A DNA stretch of 64,000 nt. Origin: an uncultured Lachnospiraceae bacterium (lineage in GTDB: Bacteria; Bacillota; Clostridia; Lachnospirales; Lachnospiraceae). The position numbers and the translations under genes were made by a program. Position 1 is the first letter of the stretch; each line of letters begins with the position of its first letter. The stretch is from positions 1-64,000 of the forward strand of contig CAJUBP010000003.1 of assembly GCA_910584585.1 (NCBI GenBank), in the 5' to 3' direction. The notes beneath the pieces were generated by a model that was not told where the DNA came from, ran no database searches, and saw only the letters and a program-made list of their open reading frames with translations. Below are positions 24,411 to 33,923 of the stretch, piece by piece.

Positions 24411-26171
24411 TTAAGCGCCAAGCTCTTCCGCAGACAACTGCGACATAGCGATTTTCTGATAAACCGGACAATTTTTCATCAGCTCGTCGTGGGTGCCAAT
24501 CCCCACCGCTTTTCCTTCATCCAGAACAATAATCTTCTCCGCATTACGGATCGTGCCGATTCTCTGGGCTACAATCATACAAGTAATGCCATCCAGCTCT
24601 TCGGCAAGCCCTTTGCGCAAAGCTGCGTCGGTTTTATAGTCCAGCGCAGAGAAAGAATCATCAAAAATTAAAATTTCCGGGTTTCTTGCCAACGCTCGGG
24701 CAATGGCAAGACGCTGTTTCTGCCCTCCGGAAACATTCGAGCCTCCCTGGGCAATAGGCGCTTCCATCCCATCCGGCAGTTTTTGTACAAATTCGCCTGC
24801 CTGGGCAAGTTCCAGCGCTTTCTGTACATTTTCATCCGTTGGCATCGCCCTGCTCTCGCCAAACAGTACATTTTCCCGGATATTACCGGCAAATAAAACT
24901 GCTTTCTGTGTCACATACCCAATGCGGTCGTACAGCGCGTCAAAGGTATATTCTTTTACATCCTTTCCATCTATCAGAACCTGGCCGGATGTAGCGTCAT
25001 AAAAGCGGGCCGCCAAACTTATCAACGTTGTTTTTCCGCTGCCTGTAGCGCCGATAAAGGCGATGGTTTCCCCTTGATTCACTTTGAAGCTGATGTGTTC
25101 CAGTACATCTTTGCCCGAAGCAGGATAATGGAAAGATACATCGCGAAATTCAACCGTTCCCTGTTCAGGCGCATGGTCGGAACTTCCCTCATGCATGGAA
25201 ATCTTTGCATCCAATACCTCGTTGACACGTCCGGCTGAGACCTGCGCGGACGGAAAGAACATGACAATCATAACCATCATCATAATGGACATGATCACAT
25301 AAGTCGCATAGGTGCCGAACACCATGATATCTCCGAATGCAGATATCCTTGCCGCCATATCCGCAACGGCAACCTGATCCACAATAGAAGCCCCCACCCA
25401 ATAAATCGTCAGCGCCAGCGCGTTCATGGCCAGAGACACTGCAGGCATCAGCAGCGCAAGACTGCGCTGGTTAAAAAGCTGCGTTTTCATCAGCTCATCA
25501 TTGGCGCCCTCAAATTTTTCCGCCTGATACCTTTCCGCGTTATAAGCGTGGACCACATTAATTCCCGTCAGGTTTTCTCTGGATACCCGGTTGATATTAT
25601 CTGTCAGTTTCTGCACACGGCGAACCCGGGGAACGATTACGGTGATTACAATAGCCATCATCGCAAGCAGAGCAGCAACAAAGCCTGCCGTAATCGCAGA
25701 AAGCGTCCAGCTCTTATTGATAATTTTAATAACTGCCCAAATTGCCATGACTGGAGATTTGATCATGATCTGCAGTCCCATTGCCACAAGCATCTGAATT
25801 TGCGTAATGTCGTTCGTTGTACGGTTTATCAGGCTGGGCACGGAGAATTGCTGCATCTCATATTGCCCAAAATCCGCCACCTGATGAAACACATTTTCCC
25901 GGATCGTATAACTGAAACCGGCTGCTGTTTGGGCAGCCAGATACCCGCAGATAATCGCAAGCAAAGCGCTGGCCAGTGTGCAGCCAAGCATTTCAAGGCC
26001 TGTCTGCCATATGTCGGCCATGGCGCTGCCGGGGGTCTTCATTAAGACCGTCAGATTACTCATATAATCCGGCAAACGTAAATCAAAATATATCTGTCCC
26101 AGTACCAACAGTCCGCAAAGCCCGGCTGTCAGCCACTCCCTGCGTTTCATTTTTTTCAAAAGCTTAAACAT
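24411..26171 (-). CDS. ABC exporter half-transporter, degenerate ATPase subunit
   Basis: This 586-residue protein has six transmembrane helices and an ATPase domain with GATGSGKTT, signature VSGGQKQRLAIARAL and Walker B ILIFDDSFSALD, where Asp replaces the catalytic Glu, as in the degenerate subunit of heterodimeric exporters such as TM287/288. Start ATG 26171 behind AGAGGAG is preferred to an upstream in-frame TTG at 26213. It is divergent from a two-component system that likely controls it. Confidence 0.93.
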   Translation of the reverse strand: MFKLLKKMKRREWLTAGLCGLLVLGQIYFDLRLPDYMSNLTVLMKTPGSAMADIWQTGLEMLGCTLASALLAIICGYLAAQTAAGFSYTIRENVFHQVADFGQYEMQQFSVPSLINRTTNDITQIQMLVAMGLQIMIKSPVMAIWAVIKIINKSWTLSAITAGFVAALLAMMAIVITVIVPRVRRVQKLTDNINRVSRENLTGINVVHAYNAERYQAEKFEGANDELMKTQLFNQRSLALLMPAVSLAMNALALTIYWVGASIVDQVAVADMAARISAFGDIMVFGTYATYVIMSIMMMVMIVMFFPSAQVSAGRVNEVLDAKISMHEGSSDHAPEQGTVEFRDVSFHYPASGKDVLEHISFKVNQGETIAFIGATGSGKTTLISLAARFYDATSGQVLIDGKDVKEYTFDALYDRIGYVTQKAVLFAGNIRENVLFGESRAMPTDENVQKALELAQAGEFVQKLPDGMEAPIAQGGSNVSGGQKQRLAIARALARNPEILIFDDSFSALDYKTDAALRKGLAEELDGITCMIVAQRIGTIRNAEKIIVLDEGKAVGIGTHDELMKNCPVYQKIAMSQLSAEELGA

Positions 26172-26206
26172 GTCTTCTCTACTCCTCTGTTTATTATTAG
26201 CCGCTT

Positions 26207-26407
26207 TTACCAACCGGATCTGAGTATTCCAGAAACTAACGATATGATCGGGCCAAAACCGGTAAACTGGGACAGACTTCTATACACAATAATATCTTTA
26301 ATGCCCACGATTACAGCGATCAGGCCGTCCAGGATTGCCATGAACTCACTGCCTGTAATCATCTCTTTCTCATACAGGTGACTTTTTGGTGACTTTACTT
26401 CTTTCAT
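26207..26407 (-). CDS. Small hydrophobic protein heading the ABC exporter operon
   Basis: This 66-residue ORF has an excellent site (AAAGGAGATG) before ATG 26407. The first 15 residues are charged, then the rest is hydrophobic with glycines (AILDGLIAVIVGI, then FTGFGPIISLVSGIL) and the protein ends RSGW. I recognise no family. It lies 35 bases before the exporter genes in the same orientation. It could be a small membrane regulator, a sensor of membrane-active compounds, or an exported peptide. It lacks a double-glycine leader, and the exporters lack a peptidase domain, so the peptide-substrate idea is weak. Confidence 0.6.
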   Translation of the reverse strand: MKEVKSPKSHLYEKEMITGSEFMAILDGLIAVIVGIKDIIVYRSLSQFTGFGPIISLVSGILRSGW

Positions 26408-26744
26408 CTTCTACATCTCCTTTCCTCAATTGGATTTTAGAATGACTTTCGCCACAATTTTTATCATCGGGCAAATTATAAAGCCCTTTTCTAAACTGAA
26501 ACGAAACAAACTCATCAACCGGCACATCAGCAATACCACGATAAAAGCAGACACTTGTTGATTTTTGCGTTCCGATGCAGTATACTCTATCCAAGTCAGG
26601 AATGCTGCGGCTGGAAGGACATGAACTCTTTCGTAACGAAGAATCTGATGGACATGAGATAGTTGAATAAAAAAGTTTATTTCCAGTTTAGCGGACTGTG
26701 CTATTCTCCCAAAAAACAATACTATTTTTGGAAGGAGGACATTT
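26408..26744. other. Divergent regulatory region between ABC operon and two-component system
   Basis: About 340 bases containing both start regions. I found no consensus promoter pair. A 40-codon frame (26560-26680) looks accidental. A likely place for response-regulator binding sites. Confidence 0.5.
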
Positions 26745-27419
26745 ATGTTTCATATTCTCGTTGTAGATGATGATAAGCATACTAGAATGCTGCTTCGCGC
26801 CGTGCTTGAAAGCGCAAACTATACTGTGAGCACCGCCAAAAACAGGGAAGAGGCTTTGGAGGTCTTGGACAGAAAACATATTGATCTTGTTGTGCTGGAT
26901 ATTATGATGCCTCAAATGGACGGATACGAATTTACAAAGTTCATCCGGGAGACCAATTCTATGCTGCCCATTCTGATGGTGACGGCGAAACATCTTCCCG
27001 CTGATGAGAAAAAAGGGTTTTTAGTAGGAACGGACGACTATATTACCAAGCCGATTGATGAAGAGAAACTGCTCCTGCGCATTAAGGCGCTGCTTCGGCG
27101 GGCTCAGATTGTCAGTGAACAGAAAATCACAATCGGTGATGTCGTTTTAGACTATCATTCTTTCACAGTCGCCAAAAACGGTGAAGTGCAGGAGTTGCCG
27201 CAAAAGGAATTTATGCTTTTATATAAATTGCTATCCTACCCTGGACAGATCTTCACCCGTATCCAACTGATGGATGAGATCTGGGGAACGGACAGTGAAA
27301 CCGGCTGGGAGACCGTTACTGTCCATGTCGGACGCTTGCGTAAACGTTTTGAGGGCTGGGAGGAATTTGAAATTGTTGCCGTTCGGGGACTTGGATATAA
27401 GGCGGTGAAAAAGATATGA
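26745..27419 (+). CDS. OmpR-family response regulator
   Basis: This 224-residue protein has a receiver domain with DDD (8-10), phospho-acceptor Asp in LVVLDIMMPQMDGYEF and Lys in DDYITKP, followed by a winged helix (QKEFMLLYKLLSYPGQIFTRIQLMDEIWG...VTVHVGRLRKRF). ATG 26745 follows GGAGGA. It overlaps the sensor kinase by four bases and is divergent from the exporter operon. Confidence 0.95.
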   Translation: MFHILVVDDDKHTRMLLRAVLESANYTVSTAKNREEALEVLDRKHIDLVVLDIMMPQMDGYEFTKFIRETNSMLPILMVTAKHLPADEKKGFLVGTDDYITKPIDEEKLLLRIKALLRRAQIVSEQKITIGDVVLDYHSFTVAKNGEVQELPQKEFMLLYKLLSYPGQIFTRIQLMDEIWGTDSETGWETVTVHVGRLRKRFEGWEEFEIVAVRGLGYKAVKKI

Positions 27420-28459
27420 ATAAAGGGGAACGCAAAGGACAGGTTGCGCTGTCATTGCTGATTTCAGGCATTGTTTTTCTCACAAATACTGTTGCTATGC
27501 TATTGACGTTTGCTGTCACATACGCTTTGGCGCGCCTCGGCGTCATTCAAGTGACCAGGGGGCTTTCCGGCGTTTTAAAGTTCATTTTTTGCATAAGTCA
27601 TATTATGGGATTCATTCTTGCGGCTTTCTCAAGCAGATTATATTTAAGACCAATTAACCGTATTATCGATCAGCTTGACCGCCTTGCAAACGGTGATTTT
27701 AAGACAAGATTACATTTTAGCAAACCAGTTGCCAAACATCCAGCCTTCAAACAGGTTGAAAAAAGTTTTAACCGCGCGGCTGAGGAACTTGAGCATACAG
27801 AAATGCTCCGCAGTGATTTTATCAACAATTTTTCCCATGAGTTTAAAACGCCCATCGTGTCGATTGCAGGTTTTGCAAAGCTCCTGCGTCGGGGAAATCT
27901 TACAGAAAAGCAAAAAGAAGAATACCTTGAAATCATGGAAGAGGAATCGCTGCGTCTGGCGGCCCTGGCAAATAATGTGTTAAATCTGACAAGGGTGGAA
28001 AACCAAACAATCCTTACAGACATTACACGGTTTAACCTATCCGAACAAATTCGCGGCGCCGTCCTTTTACTTACGGATAAATGGATGCCGAAAAATCTGT
28101 ACATGGATATGCAGTTTGACGAACATATGATTTCAGCAAATGAAGAACTTCTAAAGCAGGTGTGGATCAATCTGCTCGATAATGCCATTAAGTTTTCAGA
28201 ACCCAACGGTATCGTATCAGTAAATATTACGGAAAATGACACGCGCACCCTGGTTTCCATATCGAATCATGGGAGAGATATTCCTTGTGATAATATTGCC
28301 CATATCTTTAATAAATTCTACCAGGCAGATGAATCCCATTCTTCCGAGGGAAACGGCATTGGTCTTGCGATTGTAAAGAGAGTGTGTGAACTGCATAACG
28401 GAAGCGTTGCCGTAACAAGCAGAAACGGAACCACCGCCTTTACCGTAACATTGCCTTAA
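27416..28459 (+). CDS. Sensor histidine kinase
   Basis: This 347-residue protein has two transmembrane helices (about 12-33 and 53-75) with a very short outside loop, a HAMP region (YLRPINRIIDQLDRLANGDF), H-box NNFSHEFKTPIVSIAGFA, N-box NLLDNAIKFS and G-box GNGIGLAIVKRV. The tiny external loop puts it in the intramembrane-sensing style often paired with exporters. Partner of the regulator at 26745. Confidence 0.94.
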   Translation: MNKGERKGQVALSLLISGIVFLTNTVAMLLTFAVTYALARLGVIQVTRGLSGVLKFIFCISHIMGFILAAFSSRLYLRPINRIIDQLDRLANGDFKTRLHFSKPVAKHPAFKQVEKSFNRAAEELEHTEMLRSDFINNFSHEFKTPIVSIAGFAKLLRRGNLTEKQKEEYLEIMEEESLRLAALANNVLNLTRVENQTILTDITRFNLSEQIRGAVLLLTDKWMPKNLYMDMQFDEHMISANEELLKQVWINLLDNAIKFSEPNGIVSVNITENDTRTLVSISNHGRDIPCDNIAHIFNKFYQADESHSSEGNGIGLAIVKRVCELHNGSVAVTSRNGTTAFTVTLP

Positions 28460-28541
28460 AATAAGTTCTCTCGGAGAATGCCGCAGACTTTTATCCTCTA
28501 ATAAAACGGTGATTCGTCTTCAGCTAGCTGCAGTGTGCTTT

Positions 28542-28575
28542 GTGCCTTGTTTTGATACAGTTCCTAACAAGGCAC
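28542..28575. terminator. Inverted repeat downstream of the histidine kinase
   Basis: Arms GTGCCTTGTT (28542-28551) and AACAAGGCAC (28566-28575), perfect over ten bases, between convergent genes. No clear T run, so a terminator role is only likely from position. Confidence 0.5.
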
Positions 28576-28608
28576 TCGCCGCCAAAATAAATCTCAGATC
28601 GCTATAGA

Positions 28609-28959
28609 CTACTTCCCCTTTGATTTCAATGAAATTTTTATTATGTCCTCCAACTCTTCGGTAGGCAGCGGATTCCATTCGATCTGTTTGACCAAATCCT
28701 CTGCCGTATACTGGCGAAATGAGATCTGCTTCTGATCGCAGTACACAAAAACTGCAAAAATCAAAACCGCAATTACTGTTCGGATGCCCAGACTGGAATA
28801 TCTCAGTTCCCCCTCCTGCCCCTGCTCCCCGGCAAATGAGGAATTTTTCCGATAAGATTCTCTGCCCTGCTTCTCCTGAGCCTCAGGGTAAAAAGATGCG
28901 CGGATTTCATCTACATAAGCCCTTCTCTGAGCTACCGTTTCCTCCAATTGTTTTGTCAT
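28609..28959 (-). CDS. Small single-pass membrane protein of unknown function
   Basis: This 116-residue protein, from ATG 28959 behind CAGGAG, has a charged N-terminal half (residues 1-55), one transmembrane helix (IRTVIAVLIFAVFVYCD) and a short outside tail. I recognise no family. It stands between the kinase terminator and a palindrome cluster, with no operon partners. Confidence 0.65.
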   Translation of the reverse strand: MTKQLEETVAQRRAYVDEIRASFYPEAQEKQGRESYRKNSSFAGEQGQEGELRYSSLGIRTVIAVLIFAVFVYCDQKQISFRQYTAEDLVKQIEWNPLPTEELEDIIKISLKSKGK

Positions 28960-29061
28960 AGCGTCTCCTGGAAAAATCTTCTTGTTATATTGTAGTATTC
29001 CGCAGATGAAAAAATACATGCTTTGGCAGCGTTTTGCCAAGATATTTTTCAAACACGCTCT

Positions 29062-29223
29062 AGAGCGTGTCTTAAAATTCATTCCCGCAATCTGCCGCCC
29101 CACTTCACACCAGATTTCATGCTGAATTTAGTCAATGTAGCCCGCTACACCTCCGAAATCCAGCATAAAATCTGATGCAAATTGGGACGACATCTTGCGG
29201 AAAGCAATTTTAAGACACGCTCT
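29062..29223. repeat. 162-bp palindrome-bounded element, copy 1
   Basis: Perfect 18-base terminal inverted repeats AGAGCGTGTCTTAAAATT (29062-29079) and its complement (29206-29223), with an internal inverted pair around CATGCTGAATTT and AAATCCAGCATAAA. About 110 bases are shared with 48572-48682, so this is an interspersed family, MITE- or REP-like, with no coding capacity. The left end also overlaps a palindrome ACACGCTCTAGAGCGTGT. Confidence 0.85.
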
Positions 29224-29272
29224 AATGTTACAATGAACTTTTTTGGAAACAGATCTCACTAGCGTATTATAC

Positions 29273-29325
29273 AAAATGGCAAAGGAGTTTACATAAAAAT
29301 GTTATGTAAACTCCTTTGCCATTTT
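29273..29325. repeat. Perfect 24-bp stem hairpin
   Basis: Arms 29273-29296 and 29302-29325 (AAAATGGCAAAGGAGTTTAC... and complement) are perfect over 24 bases with a five-base loop. Confidence 0.85.
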
Positions 29326-29428
29326 AATCTATCACGGGTCAATTCCCCGCCGCTTGCAGCCGAATGGAAAAAGATGCTAGGATAGACACCCCGCTGCTTG
29401 CGGCAGGATGGTTCATTTATAGTACATA

Positions 29429-29480
29429 TCATTCCATCCGGCTAGAAATCACAGCTGTAATTTCTAGCCGGATGGAATGA
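29429..29480. repeat. Perfect 21-bp stem hairpin
   Basis: Arms 29429-29449 and 29460-29480 (TCATTCCATCCGGCTAG... and complement), loop ten bases around CAGCTG. Confidence 0.85.
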
Positions 29481-29510
29481 CAGAGGTTTCCGCCAATATT
29501 CCGATACACA

Positions 29511-29850
29511 GGAAAGTCAGGATTGTCCTTCCTCTAAGCAAACGATTCAAGGGCGCCCTTAGTGGAGGCAAAATCCACTGCTAAGGCCGACTTGGAAAGG
29601 AAGGTTCTCCTGACTTTCTTAGTCGGCCTTAGTAGTTATTACTCCGACGGTTAAATATCGCACCATCTTGCTTGCCCAAATATCCATCTGCTGCGTTGTC
29701 ATCAATCGCTGTAGCACTCGCTACAGCTCAATCTTCCGCCTTGCATATGAAGATTTGTTCTGCGCAATCTGATGCGATATTTAACCGCCGGAGTAATAGT
29801 TTGCCGGAACGCTGCCCGGTTTGTGTGAGGAAGGACAATCCTGACTTTCC
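29511..29850. repeat. 340-bp composite of nested inverted repeats
   Basis: Outer arms 29511-29534 and 29827-29850 are perfect over 24 bases. Inside lie 29581-29592/29621-29632 (CTAAGGCCGACT, perfect) and 29639-29662/29773-29796 (24 bases, one mismatch, TTACTCCG-CGGTTAAATAT). The innermost pair is 29708-29715/29720-29727 (GCTGTAGC, perfect). The layout resembles one non-autonomous palindromic element inserted into another. No gene. Confidence 0.85.
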
Positions 29851-29888
29851 GTCCGTACCCAATTTGCATAAAAACCTGCAATCCCGAC

Positions 29889-31169
29889 TTACCTCTGACT
29901 TAATTCTTCCACGATATCCTCCCAGGTAACCCCCTTTTCTACCATCAGCACCATCATATGGTACAGAAAATCAGAAATTTCATATTTAATCTCTTCTTTC
30001 TCTGGATTCTTAGAGGCAATCACAATCTCAGTGGCTTCTTCTCCTAATTTTTTCAGAATCTTATCAACTCCCTTTTCGAAGAGATAATTGGTATAGGAGC
30101 CTTCCTTGGGATGCTCTTTCCGGTCTTTGATGACATCGTAGACACTTTCAAAGACTTTCAGCGGATTCTTGGTGGTAAATTCTTTTTTCACGATTTCCTG
30201 GAAGAAACAGCTTGTATTGCCTGTGTGGCAGGCAGCGCCTACCTGAGAAACCCTGGCAAGAAGGGTGTCCTTGTCGCAGTCTACGGTCAGGGATTTCACA
30301 TACTGGTAATGCCCGGAGGTTTCTCCTTTGATCCACAGTTCCTTTCTGCTTCTGCTGTAATAAGTCATTTTCCCCAGGGATAAGGTGCTGTGGAAAGCTT
30401 CCTCATTCATATACGCCATCATCAATACTTCTGAAGTCTGGTAATCCTGCACAATCACCGGTATCATGCCGTCAGAATTCAGCTTAAATTCCGACCAATC
30501 CATGGAGGATTCAAATTTCTTCGTCTCAATGCCCTCTGCGGCAAGGCTTTGCTTTAATTCGGTGACATTTGTATTGGGATCGCTGATGTAGGAGCCGCCG
30601 ATCCCCGTTACCGCGTATTTTTTCAGAATTTCCACCCAGCGGTCCTTGTCATATCCATCCATGATAACGCTGAAAGGAAGATCTGTAATATTTTCCAGGG
30701 ACTCAATGATGCCTTCATTGAGCACAACCAGTTTGTGAATATGTTCGGCGACTTCTTTTTTATGTTTGAAAATTAAATCTACATTCTCCATGGAGACCAG
30801 TATTTTATCACGCCCGAACCGTTTTGCGCCCTCTTCGGCCAGAGAAATGGTCTCATGTTTTCCGCTGTCTAAGATGATGCCTTTGCAGCCGGCATAAATT
30901 AATTTCTTAATATCCTCTAACCGTGAGATGCATCCAGCCCCGTAGATTGGAATCTCCACAATCCGGCTCAATTCTTTCATGGTGTGCAGGTTTACCTCAT
31001 GTTCCGCGTCATTGGCGGACAGATCGAAAATATAGAGCTTATCCACTCCGCTGTCATTGTATAATTTCGCCAGTTCCCGCAGATCACCGGCAATTTCCGG
31101 GTTATTTTTTCCTTTTACTGCCATTCCGTTTTTCAGATAAATGGTGGCAATCAGGTTTTTATGTTCCAT
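29889..31169 (-). CDS. hisIE: HisIE with N-terminal HisA/HisF-like domain
   Basis: This 426-residue protein has three parts. Residues 1-215 are a HisA/HisF-like barrel (LIATIYLKNGMAVKG, VDKLYIFDLSAND, IPIYGAGCISRLEDIKKLIYAGCKGIILDS). Residues 225-330 are HisI (PVIVQDYQTSEVLMMAYMN, TYYSRSRKELWIKGETSG, VDCDKDTLLARV, ACHTG zinc site). The rest is HisE (GSYTNYLFEKGVDKILKKLGEEATEIVIASKN). HisI and HisE catalyse steps 3 and 2 of histidine synthesis. The barrel looks divergent from true HisF. Last gene of the his operon, eight bases after hisB. Confidence 0.93.
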   Translation of the reverse strand: MEHKNLIATIYLKNGMAVKGKNNPEIAGDLRELAKLYNDSGVDKLYIFDLSANDAEHEVNLHTMKELSRIVEIPIYGAGCISRLEDIKKLIYAGCKGIILDSGKHETISLAEEGAKRFGRDKILVSMENVDLIFKHKKEVAEHIHKLVVLNEGIIESLENITDLPFSVIMDGYDKDRWVEILKKYAVTGIGGSYISDPNTNVTELKQSLAAEGIETKKFESSMDWSEFKLNSDGMIPVIVQDYQTSEVLMMAYMNEEAFHSTLSLGKMTYYSRSRKELWIKGETSGHYQYVKSLTVDCDKDTLLARVSQVGAACHTGNTSCFFQEIVKKEFTTKNPLKVFESVYDVIKDRKEHPKEGSYTNYLFEKGVDKILKKLGEEATEIVIASKNPEKEEIKYEISDFLYHMMVLMVEKGVTWEDIVEELSQR

Positions 31170-31177
31170 ATTCTCAC

Positions 31178-31771
31178 CTATAAACTACCTTTCGTTGACA
31201 TAATATCTTTGATTCTCGTATCTTTCCTAGTGGCTTCATCCAACGCTCTTCCGAAAGCTTTAAACAGCCCCTCAATCATGTGATGGTTATTGGAACCGGA
31301 AAGAATCTTCATATGCAGGTTCATGCCGGCGCTGTAGGAAATGGCATAGAAAAATTCCCTTACCATCTCAGTATCCATATACCCCACCCGTTCAGCGGTA
31401 AATTCTCCCTCAAAGGAAAAATAAGGCCTTCCGCTTAAATCAATGGCGCAGAGCACCAGAGTTTCATCCATGGGCAGGATACAGCTTCCGTAACGTTTGA
31501 TTCCTCTCTTATCCCTCAGGGCTATCCGGATTGCGTTTCCCAGAACAATACCGGTATCCTCAATGGTATGGTGGGTGTCCACAATCAAATCTCCTGTCAC
31601 ATGTACCTTCAAATCGAAAAAACCGTGGCGGGAAAATCCGTCCAGCATATGATCAAAAAAACCAATCCCCGTGTTCAGCTGGCTGGTTCCGCTTCCGTCT
31701 AAGTTCAGGCTTAAGTTAATGTCGGTTTCTTTTGTCTTCCGGTGCTGTTTGGCCGTTCTTTCTGCTGGCAT
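31178..31771 (-). CDS. hisB: Imidazoleglycerol-phosphate dehydratase
   Basis: This 197-residue HisB has the two metal-binding repeats GFFDHMLDGFSRHG with DTHHTIEDTGIVLG, and SNNHHMIEGLFKAFGRAL. No fused phosphatase domain, as usual in Firmicutes. Confidence 0.96.
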   Translation of the reverse strand: MPAERTAKQHRKTKETDINLSLNLDGSGTSQLNTGIGFFDHMLDGFSRHGFFDLKVHVTGDLIVDTHHTIEDTGIVLGNAIRIALRDKRGIKRYGSCILPMDETLVLCAIDLSGRPYFSFEGEFTAERVGYMDTEMVREFFYAISYSAGMNLHMKILSGSNNHHMIEGLFKAFGRALDEATRKDTRIKDIMSTKGSL

Positions 31772-31839
31772 TGTTCGTTCCTCTTTTCTATTTATATGTG
31801 AGATACGCGCAGGCGTTTCTGATTTGCGTGAAATGCGCG

Positions 31840-33132
31840 TTATTCTTCAAATCTTACTTTAATCGAATTTGCATGGGCCGTCAACCGTTCTGAGACAGCA
31901 AATTGCACAATATTCTGATAAACCGGTTCCAGCGCCTCTTTCGAATAAGAAATAATGCTGGATTTCTTAATAAAATCATCCACACTTAATGGAGAGAAAA
32001 ATTTGGCGGTTCCGTTGGTGGGCAGAACATGATTGGGGCCTGCAAAATAATCCCCCAAAGGTTCGCTGGCGTATTCCCCCAGGAAGATGGCGCCGGCGTT
32101 TTTAATCTTCATCATGGTTTCAAAGGGGTTGGCCGTGAGGATTTCCAAATGCTCAGAGGCAATTTCATTGGCTGCCGCAATTGCCGCGTCCATATCCTCC
32201 GCAACCAAAATGTAGCCGTAATTTTCCAGGGATTTTTCTATAATGTCTTTTCTGGAAAGCTCTGCAGTGAATCTGTCTGCTTCCCGGGATACCTGCTCTG
32301 CCAGGGCTTCGCTGTCTGTAATTAAAATAGCGCTGGCAAGTTCGTCATGTTCCGCCTGAGACAATAAGTCGGCTGCCGCGTATCTGGGATTGGCGGTCTG
32401 ATCAGCCAGCACCAGAATCTCGCTGGGGCCGGCAATGGAATCAATGCTGACATGACCGAATACAGCCTTTTTGGCAAGGGCCACGTAGATATTTCCCGGC
32501 CCTACGATTTTGTCCACTTTGGGAATACTCTCGGTACCGAAAGCCAGCGCCGCAACTGCCTGGGCGCCGCCTGCCTTGTAAATCTCATCCACTCCGGCCA
32601 GATCCGCCGCCGCCAAAGTGGCCGGATTTACCTTGCCCTCCCGGTTACAGGGGGTCGTCATCACGATTTTCTCCACGCCCGCCACTTTTGCCGGAAGCAC
32701 GTTCATCAAAACAGATGAGGGATAGGCAGCTTTGCCTCCGGGCACATAAACCCCGACCCGGGCTAAGGGCGTTACTTTCTGTCCCAGCAGAACGCCTTCC
32801 GGCCGGCTGTCAAACCAACTGTACTGCTTCTGCTTTTCATGATAAGATTTAATATTGTGAAGGGACTGCTTCATCACATTGATTAAGGCATCGTCTGTCA
32901 ATGCATAAGCTTCCTCGATTTCTTCCCGGGTCACCTTTATGGCGTCAGGGGTAAGGTCTGCGCCGTCAAATTGTTTTGTAAAGGCAAAAAGGGCTTCATC
33001 CCCTTTTTCACGGACTTCTTCTATAATGTGATTCACGGATTCCTCATACTGACGGTAACTGTTGGGACTCCGCTTCAATAAATCTTCCTGCAGGTTCTTT
33101 CTGGTCTCTTCCGTTAACTTTAATATTCTCAT
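31840..33132 (-). CDS. hisD: Histidinol dehydrogenase
   Basis: This 430-residue enzyme oxidises histidinol to histidine. It shows YVPGGKAAYPSSVLMNVLPAKVAGV, KIVGPGNIYVALAKKAVFG, SIAGPSEILVLAD, LLSQAEHDELASAIL and GPNHVLPTNGTAKFFSPL. Normal length. Confidence 0.97.
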   Translation of the reverse strand: MRILKLTEETRKNLQEDLLKRSPNSYRQYEESVNHIIEEVREKGDEALFAFTKQFDGADLTPDAIKVTREEIEEAYALTDDALINVMKQSLHNIKSYHEKQKQYSWFDSRPEGVLLGQKVTPLARVGVYVPGGKAAYPSSVLMNVLPAKVAGVEKIVMTTPCNREGKVNPATLAAADLAGVDEIYKAGGAQAVAALAFGTESIPKVDKIVGPGNIYVALAKKAVFGHVSIDSIAGPSEILVLADQTANPRYAAADLLSQAEHDELASAILITDSEALAEQVSREADRFTAELSRKDIIEKSLENYGYILVAEDMDAAIAAANEIASEHLEILTANPFETMMKIKNAGAIFLGEYASEPLGDYFAGPNHVLPTNGTAKFFSPLSVDDFIKKSSIISYSKEALEPVYQNIVQFAVSERLTAHANSIKVRFEE

Positions 33133-33212
33133 AAATTCCTCCCTGGCTCAGAGCGGCGGATTTTCCGTCTGTCTCTGTGAAATAGTAGTTAAATGCTGAT
33201 TCTATTTCGTTC

Positions 33213-33848
33213 TTATAGAACCTCTTTTAAATCCTGGATTAATTTAGTAATCCTCTCGTTGTCCATCTTCATGCTGACCTGGTTCACAACCATTCTGGCA
33301 GAGAGGGGGCAAACTTCCTCTAGTACATGAAGGCCGTTTTCCCGAAGGGTGGAACCCGTCTCTACAATGTCTACAATTACTTCTGACAAACCTACAATGG
33401 GCGCAAGTTCAATGGAGCCGTTTAACTTAATGATTTCCACGGTCTGATGCTTCTTATTATAAAAGTAATTCTTGGCAATCCGGGGATATTTGGTAGCCAC
33501 GCGGATCAACTCATGATGCTGCAGTAATTCCCGGGCTTCCAATGGCCCGCAGACGCACATCCGGCAGCGGCCGAATCCCAAATCCAGCACTTCGTAGATA
33601 TTTCTGGCTTCCTCTAAAATGGTATCCTTGCCCACAATTCCGATATCGGCTGCGCCGTATTCCACATAAGTGGGGACGTCCGGCCCTTTGGCAAGGAAAA
33701 ATTTCAGTTTCAGCTCTTCGTTGACGAAAATCAATTTCCGTGTTTCTTTGTCGTTGATTTCCTGACAGGTAATTCCTATTTTTTCAAAGGCTCCGAGGGT
33801 CTGGCTTGCCAGTCTCCCCTTTCCCAGTGCAAATGTTAAATATCTCAT
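33213..33848 (-). CDS. hisG: ATP phosphoribosyltransferase, short form
   Basis: This 211-residue HisG lacks the C-terminal regulatory domain and therefore needs HisZ, which is encoded just upstream. It begins LTFALGKGRLASQTLGAFEKIGI and contains VEYGAADIGIVGKDTILE and the PRPP-loop-like DIVETGSTLRENGL. Confidence 0.96.
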   Translation of the reverse strand: MRYLTFALGKGRLASQTLGAFEKIGITCQEINDKETRKLIFVNEELKLKFFLAKGPDVPTYVEYGAADIGIVGKDTILEEARNIYEVLDLGFGRCRMCVCGPLEARELLQHHELIRVATKYPRIAKNYFYNKKHQTVEIIKLNGSIELAPIVGLSEVIVDIVETGSTLRENGLHVLEEVCPLSARMVVNQVSMKMDNERITKLIQDLKEVL

Positions 33849-33923
33849 GGTTTCCTCCGTTTTGCGTATTCCAGAATTGCCTGTTCCTTCTGCTGAGGAA
33901 ACAGGCGTCTTAAATATTTCTTC

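Noticed and set aside
26560..26680. 40-codon frame before the response regulator
   Set aside because: No ribosome site and no recognisable sequence; likely chance.
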